NCBI GenBank assembly: GCA_038503035.1
Contig: JAVSML010024444.1
Location: 62,001-126,000, forward strand
DNA from: Crocodylus rhombifer
Lineage: Eukaryota; Chordata; Crocodylia; Crocodylidae
DNA: 64,000 nt
Direction of reading: 5' to 3'
Below the pieces are notes generated by a model. It searched no databases. It had not been told where the DNA came from and saw only the letters and a program-made list of their open reading frames with translations. Made by a program: the position numbers and the translations under genes. The first letter of the stretch is position 1, and each line of letters starts with the position of its first letter. Shown piece after piece: positions 22,906 to 35,385 of the stretch.

Positions 22906-23980
22906 AGCATAGCAACAGACTTGCTTCATCCTCTTTTGAACCCACCTTCAGGTCGTTAAAGGCTCCTATTAAATCCCCTCTTAGTCTTCTCTTCTCTAGA
23001 CTGAAAAAAAAACAGTTCCCTCAGCCTGTCCTCATAAGTCATGGGACCCAGCCCCTGAACCATTTTTGCTGTCCTCTGCTAGACTCTAATTTGTCCACAT
23101 CCTTTCTGTAGTGGTGGGAGGTTAGTGGGGGGAATTAACACAGTACTCCAGGTGCAGCTTCACCAATGCTGAATAGAGGAGAATAATCACTTCCCTTGAC
23201 AACACACCTACCAATGTATCCCAGCATGCCATTAGCCTTCTTGGCTAAAAGGACACGCTGCTGGCTCATATTCAGCTTCTTGTCCACTATAACTCACAGG
23301 TCCATTTCTGCAGAGCTGCTGCCCAGCCAGTCAGCCCCCATCCTGAACTGGTGCATGAGATTGTTTCAGTCTAAGTGCAGGACTTGGCACTTATCGTTGT
23401 TGAACCTCATGAGATTCCTTTTGGCCCAATCCTCCAATTTGCTAGGTCACTCTGAATCCTAACCCTACTCCCTACCCTACCCTACTCTTCCCAGCTTGGT
23501 GTCACTGGCAAACTTGCTGAGGGTGCACTCTACGACATATTCCAGGTCATTGATAAAGACATTGAAATAAACAGCCCTAGGACCAGACTCCAGGGGCACT
23601 CCACTTAATCCCAGCTGCCAGCTAAACATTGAGCCATTGATTACTACTCTCTGAGCTTGATGCTCCAGCCAGTTTTCTATTCACCTTACAGCCCATTCAT
23701 CCAGCCCATACTTCCTTAGCTTGCCTCTGAGAATGCTGTGGGAGACTGTATCAAAAGCCTCACCAAAATCAAGGTACACCACATCCACTGGTCTCTCCAC
23801 ATGCACAGAGTCAGTCACCTCGTTGTAGCAGGCAATCAGGTTGGTCAGGCACGACTTGCCCCTGGTGAATCCATGTTGTCTGTTTCTAATAATCTTTTTC
23901 TCCTCCAAATGCTTAGAAATAGCCTACTTGCTGCACCACAGAAAGGCAGCCACACTAACTGGAACTAAAAGTAATGCAGA
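22906..23980 (-). mobile_element. CR1 LINE segment 2 of a head-to-tail pair
   Basis: It begins with the sequence that corresponds to about 21997 of segment 1 (CATCCTCTTTTGAACC) and runs to 23975, including [16 protein letters not shown] and YLDFGEAFDTVSHSIL at 23681-23908. It lacks its own 3' terminus. Identity between the two segments is only moderate by eye, so a recent duplication is unlikely. Confidence 0.85.
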
Positions 23981-24954
23981 CTACTTACACTTCCAACAGT
24001 TGTGGAGCATCCAGGAGAGTGTGAAGTTGAGTGTCAAGTCACAGGCTGTTTATTTTATGGTTGGAGATCTAGTTGGTAAAGGGCTGGAGACTGATGCAGC
24101 GAAGGGTTCCTTAGGGAAACCTAGCATTTACTTTAGTGCTACTTTCAAAAAATAAGTAGTGCAGTGTGGATGGCTTTGGCACAGGTGATAATGTCTGATA
24201 CAAATGAGGAAAAGCAGCTCACGTGGCATAGAAAGGTAGAAGGCAAATTCAGGGTCCACCTTAAGTATCAGCATGGACTTACCACTTTTTTCCAGCCTGA
24301 ATCCGTCTATTTTCAGCTTCCAACTATTGAATTGCACCAAGCTTCTTTCAGCAAGATGAGTGATCTTCAGCCTTGTTAGACTCAAGGCATGCCTCAGAAA
24401 ATGCCAGCTCTTAGCTTTCACTCATTGTTGACTATGGAAAAACATTAGAGTAATTTTTCCTGTTGCAAAGATCTCAGAAAGACTACAACAGGTAAAGACG
24501 TTTTTGATACCATGGATTACTATTTGACATTTTGGAGTTTATTTTGTGCATCAGATCTAGGTGTTTGAACACCCTACAGTGCTAACACTGTTCAGCACCC
24601 CACAGCACCCTTAGAAATGTTTCATGGCACCATGGCTGAAAATCTGTGAGCTAAACTGAAGACCTGTGTCTTACCAGAAGTTTCTTCCCTATAAAGGCAC
24701 CTGTCAAAAAGTTCTCAAGTTCTGCTTAAATTTCCTTTCAACTTCTTAAATCTTTGGCTGTGAGGCATGTTTTCCTGACTGGATTATTCTTCTAGGAGTT
24801 TATTTTAAAGCACTTTCCAATTTTTCAGTGCAAAGGATTTGAAATATTAACAGAGAATTCCAGTAACGGTCTCACTTATACAGTAGACAGAGGTACTACC
24901 CCTCTTCAGCTACTGCATGACTTTAGAGTTTATGTTTAACTGGCTTTGTACATA
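23981..24954. other. Unique DNA, nothing recognised
   Basis: Short frames on both strands are non-homologous, and no repeat was identified. Confidence 0.45.
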
Positions 24955-25095
24955 ATCAGACAAGACAAAGGAGGGGAAATAGAGGTATAAGGAGTTGAAG
25001 GGATTTGCTCAAGGTCAACCACCAGAGCCAAAACTAGAAGTCAGGTCTCCCAAGGTCCAAGCCTATGCTTGATTCACTGGACTGCGCCACCCATC
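24955..25095 (-). mobile_element. MIR/CORE-type SINE relic
   Basis: The plus strand reads GAAATAGAGGTATAAGGAGT, then TTTGCTCAAGGTCAACCACC and later GTCAGGTCTCCCAAGGTCC. This is the reverse complement of the 3' half of amniote MIR-like SINEs. The tRNA-like head is absent. Confidence 0.55.
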
Positions 25096-27184
25096 TGCTG
25101 TTCTGAGCTAGGAACCAGACTTTCATATTCAAGGCTTTGAAGAATTGTTTGGAAGCCAAGTGAATCCCATTAAGTGGTTTATATTGTCATTGTCATAATT
25201 TGTCCAACTAAATACTAACCTCTCCCCTACCTCTGAACCCAGAGCAGAGCTCAGGGAAAGTTTTTTGTTACTTGTGGTTTGGAGGGAAAAAAATTACCAT
25301 ACCCATACCCCATATTTTTTCATGTGCCTTTCTTACATTACACTCAGCTCTTCTTTATCCTGCCCAGCCTGATTTCTGTAACATGCAAATTAGCCTGCCT
25401 CATGTTAATGATAATTTCTGGTTGGAGCACCTTGAACTTGTGAGGGTAAAACAGAGATTTTAGACAGAATGGAAAATGCTTTCAATTAGTTAAGTGAAGG
25501 AATAATAAGCTGCTTTCCTTACCTTAGAGCTGAACTTATTGAGAACCTGGAAAACAGCAGTATACACAGGGTGTTTTGTAAACCAGTTGAGAGGCTCTAG
25601 ATTAGGCACCATTAGAAATGTGCTTACATCATCTCTGAATTCATGCCTAGAGAGAGAGAACGCATGGATTCTGAATGTATTCAAGGAATTATGATATTGT
25701 GCAGCTATGCATTTGATTATGTGGAAAGCTTAGATACAGCATGTGTAACAGATTAAAAAGATCAAGCAGTTAATCGTTTGCATTTCAAAAAGTCACCTTT
25801 GGCTGCCCATGTGTTAGGTGAGGTCAACAAAAAAAGACAAGTCAGTTTCTTTTTCTGTGTGCTTATCTGAAAGAAGGGCAACTTCTTAAAATATATTTTA
25901 AGAAAAGGACATTCTGTTAACTTAGTGAGCATACAGTAGTCCTCTTTCAAAGTAAACACCTATTTTATATGTAAAAATATAAACCAGCAGTCAATCTTCA
26001 AAGAGATTACATTTGTTACCTACAATATGGAAACCTATAAAAACCCAAGATAAAACATCCAAATCTAATGAGTTGTATGCACCGCTTTTAAATGCAGTGT
26101 GCATATATGCATAAAATGAACTCCGGCTTATATACAAAATTTCTTCCAGTGCACACCCTAGTGGCCAGTTAGTGAAACTGATAATTTTTGCATACGAACG
26201 TGAAGTCTCTCTCACAAATCTAATGATCCCACAGTGAAAACAAATATGTTTTATGATCTATTATTTCTCCATTCTGATTTGGACATAAAGGGCTCTATAT
26301 TTTCTAGTGAAAAAATTTATAGTTGCAATAAAAAAAAAGTCTGTTTTAATTCATGCATAGAAAAGACTGCATGGTAAGGGCCTGTAGGTATATATTGAGC
26401 ACATGTTGTCTTGGACAAAGTCAGGAAACTTTGCCCAATTGTGGTGCTTTGTACTAGCAGTCTGGTGGCCTGAGTTCAGTGACCATTCTTAGTTTCTTCT
26501 TCCTGTCATTACTGGGAATGCTGTGAAGGCAGGAAAGCAGTAAAGTGAAGGCAGTAGAGCCAATTTATAAACTTTTGCACCATTTTCAATACTTTCTGTC
26601 ATTGGGGACCAGTTCTCCTCTCCATCACACTGTCCACAGAAATTATTGGCCAAAAAGGATACATCTAACATTTAATCCCTCTAAAAGAGGTCAACTTACA
26701 CCAAGAAAAAAATGTCATTTTGTGTTCTTGCCTTCAGCAATCAGGGAGATGTACTCTAAAGAAGTAAGCCTCAATTGAAGCTAGCAGTGCTGACCCTAAA
26801 GGTAAACTCCTAGTGTGATTTTAATCAGGGCAGGTTGCACTAGCTTCAAGCAGCATAAGTAAATTCCAAGGTGCAAATCTCACTTGCACTGGTCCCGCCT
26901 ATCCACACTACTTGACCCAGTGCATTACTATGGCATCTGGCTACCAATAATCAAATCCCAGGAAAGCTGAGATATGTTACCAAAAATGTATGGGCAAGAC
27001 TTTGACAGAGTCTGGATATGAAAACCTAGAGTTCTGTCAGAGTTGAAGAGTTTGCCCAGATTACAGACGTGAGTGAAGTGAAGAACATTAATATTGTCCA
27101 GTGTTTGAGTAAGGAAGTAGTTAAGGGAAGATTATTAAGAGCTCGGTTTAAGCCATGTTGATCATGAGCTGACATTTAGACTTG
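25096..27184. other. AT-rich unique DNA
   Basis: No family was recognised. Small frames only. Confidence 0.45.
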
Positions 27185-28145
27185 CACAAGGAGATGTGGG
27201 CAGTGGAGTCCTCTAGGGCTCAGTCCTGGGGCCTGTACTGTTCAACATCTTTTCAGGGATCTGGATGTGGGCGTGGAATGCACGCTGTCCAAATTCGCTG
27301 ATGACACCAAGCTGTGGGGCAAGGTGGGCATGCTGGAGGGAAGAACAGAATCCAGCTAGATCTAGACAAATTACAGAGGTGGGTGGATGAGAATAGGATG
27401 GAATTCAACGCAGACGAGTGCAAGGTGCTGCATCTAGGGAGCAGGGACCAGCAACACACCTAAAGCCTGGGGAACACCCTTCTTGTCAACATGGTGGCAG
27501 AAAGGGATCTTGGAGTCATTGTTGACTCCAGGATGAACATGAGGTGTCAATGCGAGGAAGCGGTCAGTAAGGCTAACCACACCTTGTCATGCATCTACAG
27601 ATGCATCATAAGCAGATCCAGGGAGGTGATCCTTCCCTTCTGTGTGGCACTGGTCAGGCCACAGTTGAACTAGTGCATCCAGTTTTGGGTGCTGCACTTC
27701 AGGAGGGATGTGGACAGCATTAAGAGGGTCCAGAGGAGGGCCACTTGCATGATCGGGGGCAGCAGGGCAGGCCCTACGAGGAGAGGCTGAAGGGCCTGAA
27801 CCTGTTCTGCCTCCACAAGAGAAGGCTGAGAGGGGATCAGGTGTCTGTTTACAAGCTCACCAGAGGGGACCAGTGGGATTTGGAGGAGGCTCTGTTCCCC
27901 CAGGCGCCACCTGGGGTAATAGGAATAATGGCCACAAATTGTTAGTGAGAAGGCTCAGGAGACATTACTTTACAGTTAGGGCTGCCAGGCTCTGGAATGG
28001 GCTCCCAAGTCAGGTGGTGGAGGCTGGACAGATATTTGGCTGGGGTGACATGATCCCGGCACCTGTTCCTGCCCAGGGCAGGGGGTCGGACCTGACAATC
28101 TGTTTTGGTCCCTTCCAACTCTAAGGACTATGATACTATGATGTT
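27185..28145 (+). mobile_element. CR1 LINE 3' segment, plus strand
   Basis: It starts within the RT at the GSVLGPVLFN region (27215-27250) and passes the catalytic box (TTCGCTGATGACACC, FADDT, 27293-27307). It continues through AERDLGVIVDSRMNM at 27494-27540 and LVRPQLN at 27651-27671, and ends with CTAAGGACTATGATACTATGATG at 28121-28143. One codon near 27671 is a stop where other copies have tyrosine (EYC). Frameshifts make it inactive. Confidence 0.9.
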
Positions 28146-29269
28146 GGAGGGACAGGCAAGATTTTAATTTGGACAGAAGGCAACAGATGTGGAGTAAAGA
28201 GTTGAATGGGTAAATTGTCTATTTAGATATGGTAGTTGTAGCTGTGTTGGTGAATGAGAGGGGAGGAGAAGATGGGACAAAGAACAGAGATCCATTTGAC
28301 CACCACAAAAATTGATCTTTGTGCACCTGAATTGGTTATTACATTTACGGACAATTTCCTATCTGAGTCTCCAGGAGCCAGGAATGAATGTGCCTATAGG
28401 AAATAGGTGAGCGCTGCCTCATCTTTATTCATCCTCACTGAAAAACTTACCATTGGTATTGCTACTCACATTTCAGAGCTGTGTGGATTTGCAGGGAGAC
28501 TAAAGTTTAGTTTAGAAGTATTTTTAAACGTATTTTTTCTTTGCACACTCTACCAGGGTAGAGTAAGGCCACTGGTATTAACAGTCTTCCTCAGTAGTCA
28601 CTGCTTAAGCAATTCATTCATATCTCCCTTAACCAGATATGTTGCTATTTATGACTGTACTTAATTATTAATGCTTCAGCCACTTTTCATTCAGTTTATG
28701 GTTATTCTATCCAAGTTGATCTGAATTTAATTTTGAGTAACAATGCACGAGACACTATCAAATCAACAGCTTGATGAGCTGCAGGGTGTGGGAGGGTAGA
28801 GATCCAGTAGAATTCAAGCTATGTCCTGCTAACCTGGTCTGTCCATGTTCAAAGGATCTCCCAAACAGCAGAGCTCTGTTGTACAATGAACAGAGCTTCC
28901 AGTCCTTATGCAGCTCTTGGCCTTTTAGCAGCACCCTGCCTTGTTTTCTGTTTCCTGTCTTGATCACTGGCTCTGATTCTTGATCTTGGCTTGTCTCCCA
29001 GCTTCCTGAATGGCTTCTTCATTTCCAGGCTCTGACATTTGATTGGTGGTTTCTTATCTTGGCTGTGGACTTTTGGCATCTAGCCTCAGCCTCAGCCAGG
29101 ACCTGCCTCTTGATCATGCCCTTGAGCTTAACACTCAAACTATTGCCCTCTGGCTTCTGAACTCTACTAGTGCTTTGGCTGTAGCCACTAGACTGAGTTA
29201 CTTTTAGTGAGTTGTGACACTCTTTAACCCAAATGCATTACTATATCCAGTGAGTAACTAAGAAATGAA
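28146..29269. other. Unique DNA, nothing recognised
   Basis: The region is moderately CT-rich with overlapping short frames at 28758-28983 on both strands. No homology was recognised. Confidence 0.45.
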
Positions 29270-29945
29270 TGATTAGACTGCAGCTGTACGGAAAAGGACT
29301 TAGCTATTTATGTTAATGAGTTAACACGGTTGCAAGAGAAAGCTAATACCTCACTGGGATATGTTAACAGGTTTGTCATATGCCAGTCACAACATATGTT
29401 CTCACTGTGTCAGCACCAGTGAGACCCACCCAGAGTAATATGTCCAGTTTTAGATTCTGTGTTTTAAGAAAGATGTGGACAAACTGGAAAATATCTAGAG
29501 GAGATCAATTAAAATCACTTAGAAAATATGATGTGTGAGGACAAGTTGGAGAACTTAATGTTATGTAGTCTAGAGAAGAGAAAACCTAGGGCATGATCTG
29601 ATAACAGTTTTCAAAAAAAGGACAGGGGGGCTTTTATATAAAGAGAATGGCAATCAATTTTTCTGTGTCTATAGGGGACAGGGCAAGAAGGAATAGGCTT
29701 AAATTGCAACAAGAGAGATCTAGATTGGATATTAGGAAGAACTTTCTAACAATGAAGGTGGTTAAGCACTGGAACAGATTACCTAGAGAAATTGTGGAAT
29801 CTCCATTATAGGAAGTTTTTAAGTGTTGGTTAGACAAAATGTATCTAATCTAGGTTAGACAGAGATGATCCTGCCTTGAGAAGGGGGGCTGGACTAAATG
29901 ACCTCCTGTGGTTCATTTCAGTCTTATTTTAATATGACTCTAAAA
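29270..29945 (+). mobile_element. CR1 LINE 3' end, old
   Basis: Recognisable CR1 phrases in order are GAAAAGGACTTAGCTATTTA, AGAAAGATGTGGACAAACTGG, ATTGGATATTAGGAAGAACTT, GGTTAAGCACTGGAACAGATT and GGGGGCTGGACTAAATGACC. No reading frame is intact. Confidence 0.75.
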
Positions 29946-30650
29946 TCTAGCTGTTTCACCTCTTGCATTCTCATTATCTCCTAATTTTGTAATACCATTA
30001 GAAAAGTAATCACACTTATCTAGCATTCTTTATAAACCTATGCTACTTTTTACTCAAAAGTCTATTATTTAACAGATTTTTATTCTCTTCCTTTAATATT
30101 TGTCCCATTAATATATTAATGATAGCAATTAGACTTATCCTTACCTTATCAATAGCTGTCTTTACAAGGTCTCCATTACTTTATAATTGACTAAACGGCT
30201 TATTTTTAAAAATCAGTATCTTGGCCATTTTGAGTTATCATTAATTTCATTCCTCTTCTCATGCATTAATAAGCCTAAATTTTCTCTTCTATGCTTTCTT
30301 GCTTTATTTGTAAAGGCCCTTTCCCCAACCTCTTTGACTAACATTATCTCATTATATTTTAATTCCTTCCCCCCCCACAAACCTTTACTGACTGACTAGC
30401 CTTGTTTCCAAGTCTCCTCTTATCTATTTTAATTACTGTATATTTTTAGCCTCTCTCTCTGAACATTTCTTTGTAATATCAAATCTGTCCTTTCTTTCCT
30501 TTCTATTCTTACTTGTATTGAGTTTTCCATTAATTATATGCCTTTTAGGATTGCTCCAACTCCTTCAACAATGGCTGACTCTCCTGCTGAACTCCACACG
30601 TTAGATTGTATAATAAGTCCCTAAAACATACTATGCTTCTATAGCACAGG
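29946..30650 (-). mobile_element. Possible very old CR1 relic
   Basis: On the minus strand 30180-30340 gives RKHRRENLGLLMHEKRNEIN, which resembles the CR1 region between endonuclease and RT (ENVGPLLNE... in better copies). The rest is too decayed to align by eye. Confidence 0.3.
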
Positions 30651-30885
30651 TCTGTAAGTCCAGTTCCTGCTAAAAATGAACAAAATAGCTTCATCACCAC
30701 TGGTAAAAAAATATTACAGTTTCTTCACACACTCTCAACCAGCTGTTAGCAGGTGCTGGAAAATTTTGGTGAACAACTTGATTTAATTTCAAACTGAGTC
30801 AACTGCAGTTAAATTTGCACAGTTTTGATTTACTTTCAGAATGATTTCAGCAGATGCCTGCCACCATTGCTTTCTGTTTTATTTC

Positions 30886-31440
30886 ATGCAGTCTTGGTAA
30901 GGCTGCAGCTGGAGTACTGCATCCAGTTTTGGGATCCACAATTCAAAAAGGATGTGGAGAAGCTTGAGAGAGTCCAGAGAAGAAGAGCCGCGCGCATAAT
31001 CAGAGATCAGGAAAACAGACCTTATGACGACAGACTAAGAGCCATGGGGCTCTTTAGCCTGGAAAAGCACAGGCTCAGGGGTGATCTGATGGCCACCTAT
31101 AAGTTTATCAGGGGTGACCACCAGGATCTGGGGGAACGATTGTTCACCAGAGCACCCCAAGGGATGACAAGATCAAACCGTTATAAACTCCTGCAAGACC
31201 GTTTCAGGCTGGACATAAGGAAGAATTTCTTTACTGTCCGAGCCTCTAAGGTCTGAAACAGCCTGCCATCGGACATGGTTCAAGCCCCTACATTGAACAT
31301 CGTCAGGAGCAAATTGGAAGCTTATCTTGCTGGGATCCTATGACCCCAGCTGACTTCCTGCCCTTTGGGTGGGTGGCTGGACTCGATGATCTTCCGAGGT
31401 CCCTTCCAGCCCTAATGTCTATGAAATCTATGAAATATAC
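30886..31440 (+). mobile_element. CR1 LINE, short 5'-truncated copy
   Basis: It starts inside the C-terminal RT region (LVRLQLEYCIQFWDPQFKKD). It runs through RRRAARIIRDQENRPYDDRL and GLFSLEKHRLRGDLMATY, then ends in the 3' tail with TCTATGAAATCTATGAAA at 31420-31437. A TGA at 31254-31256 replaces the tryptophan codon of the KVWN motif. It is closely similar to the copy at 62507-63156, so the two belong to one young subfamily. Confidence 0.92.
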
Positions 31441-31660
31441 TGCTTGCATTGACTTTGGTGAGTAATGTACACAGAAGGAGCCTGTATTCTGCCCATAATA
31501 TAGAAACAGAAGCTAGAAACTATCAAAATGTAAGACCTAATACCAGCTTCCTGTGTAGTTCTGCACAGGGAATATGTACATTGTTGTAAAAAGTAGCCCG
31601 TGTCTGATATTTAATTATTTTGTTGATTCCTCTGCTGAGACAGCACAAGGCAGAGGTTGT

Positions 31661-33462
31661 TCATAGATTCATAGAAGTAGGGTCAGAAGGGACCTTGTAG
31701 ATCATCATGTCCGACCCCCTGCCCTGAGCAGGAGAGAAAACCAGGCTCAAATAACCCCACCCAGGTAGACATCAAGCCTCTTAAAGACCCCCAGGGTAGG
31801 AGCCAGCACCACTTCCCTTGGAAATTGGTTCCAGATCCTAGCTGCCCTGACTGTGAAGGTAGTGCCTTTGGATGTCTAGTCTAAACCTACTCTCTAACAA
31901 CTTGTGGCCGTTATTCCTTGTTTCTTCGAGGGGCACTAGGGGGGAACAAGGATTCTCCCAAACCCTGCTGGTCCCCGCTAGTGAGTTTATAGACTGTCAC
32001 CAGGTCCCCTCTCAGCCTTCTCCTGTGAAGGTCCCGTAGCCTCTCTTCGTAGGGTCTGCCCTGCTGTCCTTGGATCATGCAGGTGGCCCTCTTCTGGACC
32101 CTCTCAATGCTGTCCACATCCCTCCTGAAGTGCGGCACCCAGAACTGAACACAGTACTCCAGATGTGGCCTAACCAGAGTTACAGAGAGGGGGAGGATCA
32201 CCTCCTTGGCCCTGCTTGAGATGCTTCTGTGGATGCACAACAAGGTATGGTTAGCCCTACTGACTGTGACCTTGCATGGTTGGCCCATGTTCATCTTGGA
32301 GTCAATAATGACTACAAGATCTCTTTCTGCCACCGTGCTCTTGAGAAGGGAGTTTCACAGCTTATAGTGTGCTGCTGGTTCCTACTGCCCAAGTGCAGCA
32401 CTCAGTATTGAAACCCATCCTATTTTCATTAGCCCACCCCTGTAATGTGTCCAGGTCCTGCTGTAATCTGTCCTTCTCTACTAGCCTGCCCACCTCACCC
32501 CAAATCTTGGTATCATCACCAAATTTAAACAAGCTGCTTTCCACCCCATCATCCAAGTCACTAATAAAGAAATTGAACAGTGCGGACCCAAGGACCGAGC
32601 CCTCGGGGACTCCACTGCCCGCTTCCCTCCAGATCGAAAAAGACCCATCCACCACTACCCTCTGAATATGACCCTTCATCCAATTTGCAATCATCTGACT
32701 GTGTAGGCATCAATGCCACAGTCACCTAGTTTTTTAATGAGAATGGGGTGGGAGACAGTGTCAAAGGCCTTGCTGAAGTCCAGAAAGACTACATCCACTG
32801 CAACACCTGCGTCCAATGGCTTTGTGACCTGATTGTAGAAGGCAATCAGGTTGGTCTGACAGGACCTGCCCCTAATGAAACCATGCTGGTTGCCCTTGAG
32901 CATCATCCCTGCTGCTGGCCCATCACAGATGTTTTCCTTGATAATCTTCTCAAAGAGTTTTCCCAGATTGAAGTGAAATTAATGTGCCTATAGTTGTCTG
33001 GGTCCTCCCTTTTCCCTTTTTTAAAGATGGGGACCACGTTGGCTCTCTTCCAATCATCTGGTACCTGGCCCGAGCACCACGAGTGCTTGTAAAGCTGTGC
33101 CGGGGCCCTGCAATAACCCCTGCCAATTCTCTCAACACCCTGGGGTGGAGAGCATCTGGACCTGCAGATTTGAACATGTCCAGCCCCTCCAGGAACTCTC
33201 TAACCTGGTCCTTCCTGACCTTAGGCCTGGCAGTGTTTCTCCCAAGTCTGTCTGGAATCTAGGTCAGGAAGTCCCAATCCCTGCACAAGAAAATGGAGGT
33301 GAAGAATTTGTTCAAGAGGTCTGCTTTCTCCTCTGATGCAACCACCAGATTGTCAAGCATATCCTGCAGGGGCCCCACATTCCCTGGTGCCTTCTTCATT
33401 CTCCCTATATATTTAAAAAAGGACTTTTTATTATCTTTGATCCTTGATGCTAGCCCATTGCT
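31661..33462 (-). mobile_element. CR1 LINE, 1.8-kb copy, minus strand
   Basis: The 3' terminus (TCATAGATTCATAGAAG, reverse orientation) is at 31661. Minus-strand frames in coding order are FKSAGPDALHPRVLREL at 32950-33177, NQHGFIRGRSCQTNL with FLDFSKAFDTVS at 32691-32906, GSVLGSALFNFF and FGDDTKIW at 32362-32694, and [20 protein letters not shown] at 31911-32333. In the catalytic box the first residues read FGDD instead of FADD. This is the longest well-preserved RT outside the 61-64 kb copy, but it carries frameshifts. Confidence 0.92.
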
Positions 33463-34094
33463 ATCAAATGTATTTGTAAAGATAAAAAGAAAAGTAGCTG
33501 GGAAGAAATATCATGGCTACCAGTTCATAATTCTAATTAAACAAAATTCATCTAGAAAGTCACATTTATCAGGCAGATCCACCGGTGCTCTTCATTGCCA
33601 GAAATCCATTGCTCTCTTGAGAGAGAGGGCTGTCCCAAGAGCTCAGACCTCTTAGATAATGACTGTTTTATAGGTTTTTGAGGGCGTGTCCATCCTACTT
33701 AAGTATGGTGCCAGTACATGCCATATTGATGGATGCCTCGCCCAATTAGCACATGCTACTTTCTGTAGCTGCCTTAGTGCGGTACTTGGCATGCACCAAT
33801 AAGCGTACTCCACACTTAATACTGTTACACTACTTCCATTTTGGGTGGTAACAAGCATGGAATTGGTGCAGCATCCCTTGGCATGGAACACCCTGGAATG
33901 GGTGACATGCTGAGGCATGGCAGACATGCCCTGGCTTCCACTTGGAACAGAAAGCAGCTGGATTCCGTCAGAAGTTTCTCAGTACAACGAAGGACCAGAC
34001 TCCACATTATTTTTCTGCAGAACATACATTTCTGTCACTTCAAGGACAAGTAATATTTGTTCATTAGGGTTAGCTGACTATGATTAACAGTTGT
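33463..34094. other. Unique DNA between CR1 and the LTR-like element
   Basis: No repeat or gene was recognised. Confidence 0.4.
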
Positions 34095-34389
34095 TGTGGC
34101 AGGGCGCCCTCAGGGGTGCCGTGACCTCCTCTAGCACCCCTACCTACTGTGCCAACTTGGGTCTCGAATGCACCCTCTCTCACCCGCCATGTCTTGCTGG
34201 TGAATATTAAAGGGAAGCTGCCTTCCTGCCCTCCTTGGCATGGTGCTTGCCTTGCTGTACCAGGACTCTGTCCAATTGCCCGCCTGTGCTCTCACAGGCG
34301 CCTCCTCGCTTTCCTTGTGGCCTTCACCGCACTGGGGCCTGTCTCCCGTGGCTCTCGACCACACCGCGGCCTGTCTCCAGCAGCTCTCG

Positions 34390-34712
34390 TAGCCCACACC
34401 AGGGCCTGCCTTTGTACCGCCGCCCTCCCTGGGCCTTGCCTTTATGTACACGCCTTCTCCTGGGGCCTGCTCAATATGCTTGCCCTCTCCTGGGGCCTCG
34501 CGCTCTTGCCCCCCAACTGGGGCCTGTGCCTCGTGCCTCTCATGCTCCTCGCCCCCCAGCTGGGGCCTGTGCCTCGCGCCTCTCGCGCTCCCCGCCCGCC
34601 CTCGGGCCTATGCTCACACCTCTCACGCTCCCCGCCCACCCTTGGGCCTATGCTCATGCCTCTCGCGCTCCCCGCCCACCCTTGGGCCTATGCTCATGCC
34701 TCTCGCGCAATC
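34390..34712. repeat. CpG-rich VNTR, 40- to 45-bp units
   Basis: From 34581 the unit is exactly 40 bp (starts at 34581, 34621, 34661) and carries CTCCCCGCCC and TTGGGCCTATGCTCA. Upstream, from about 34450, the related units are about 45 bp with CCAGCTGGGGCCTGTGCCTCG. Long frames here on both strands (up to 208 codons) are repeat-derived. The array keeps many CpG sites, unusual for the window. Confidence 0.85.
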
Positions 34713-35240
34713 GGGGCTCAGGCGGCCTCGGCCTTACCTGGCCCCAGACCCCTTCTAGGGTCCTATGCCCACTAGGCTTCTTAAAATTGGGGCTCAGGTG
34801 ACCTTAGCCTTACCTGGCCCCCACAGACCCGCCTTCTTGGGCCTATGCTGAGCTCTTCCCGATAATCACCCACACTGGGGCCGGGGTCAGGACACCCCAA
34901 AACACAGTGCCCTCTGCAATGCTAGGAACCCCCCCTTCTACTGGGGAGCTCCCTTGGGGCCTCCTCCACCCCTACAGCCTCGCCCAGTCCTCCGGTTGTA
35001 ACAAGAACCAAAACCAAAATCTCCCCCTCCTGGGTTACAACACAAACACAACTTCCAAGCCAACCTTGCTCCCTTTTACAAGTATCCTTATCAGGGTTTC
35101 CTCCACCCAGAACTGTCAAACAGATGCTCTCCAGCCATCAGGCTTCTCTCTTATGTTCTGCTCTGCTTGCTCCAACAGAGCTCCCTCTTCCTCTTAGGCT
35201 GCCAGCAGGGGAACTGACTCTTGCCTCGGCCTTCACTGTT

Positions 35241-35299
35241 TATAAAGGCCAGGCCCTGCCCCCTTCTGGTCAGCTGACCCAATCAGTTGCCTTAGCAAC
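35241..35299 (+). promoter_or_regulatory. TATA, CCAAT and X-box-like motifs in the LTR-like element
   Basis: TATAAAGG is at 35241-35248, CCAAT at 35279-35283, and GTTGCCTTAGCAAC at 35286-35299. The last fits the imperfect inverted repeat bound by RFX factors (GTNRCC, short spacer, RGYAAC). The order, with CCAAT downstream of TATA, is not that of a standard promoter, so function is uncertain. Confidence 0.35.
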
Positions 35300-35385
35300 T
35301 GCAACCTGTGCTGCCCTGGTGAGTGGCAGCTGAGTCCACATCCCCTTATCCAGTAGCAGGCACCCTAGTGCCCTGCTACTGTTGT

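Larger units (their letters stand above)
34095..35380 (+). mobile_element. Solo-LTR-like element with GTTGT target duplication
   Basis: The element begins TGTGGCAGGGC and ends GCCCTGCTACT, near-perfect short inverted termini of the TG...CA kind with the final base changed. GTTGT flanks both sides (34090-34094 and 35381-35385), a 5-bp duplication typical of LTR integration. Near the right end are a TATAAA (35241) and, about 110-140 bp further, the terminus, which fits U3-R-U5 order. No primer-binding site, gag or pol follows, so it would be a solo LTR. A non-LTR origin remains possible. Confidence 0.5.

Noticed and set aside
34149..34801. Long frames of 208 and 188 codons on the plus strand, with others on the minus strand
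   Set aside because: They run through the GC-rich VNTR in several frames at once and encode repeated Pro/Leu/Arg units. No domain and no promoter or splice context.
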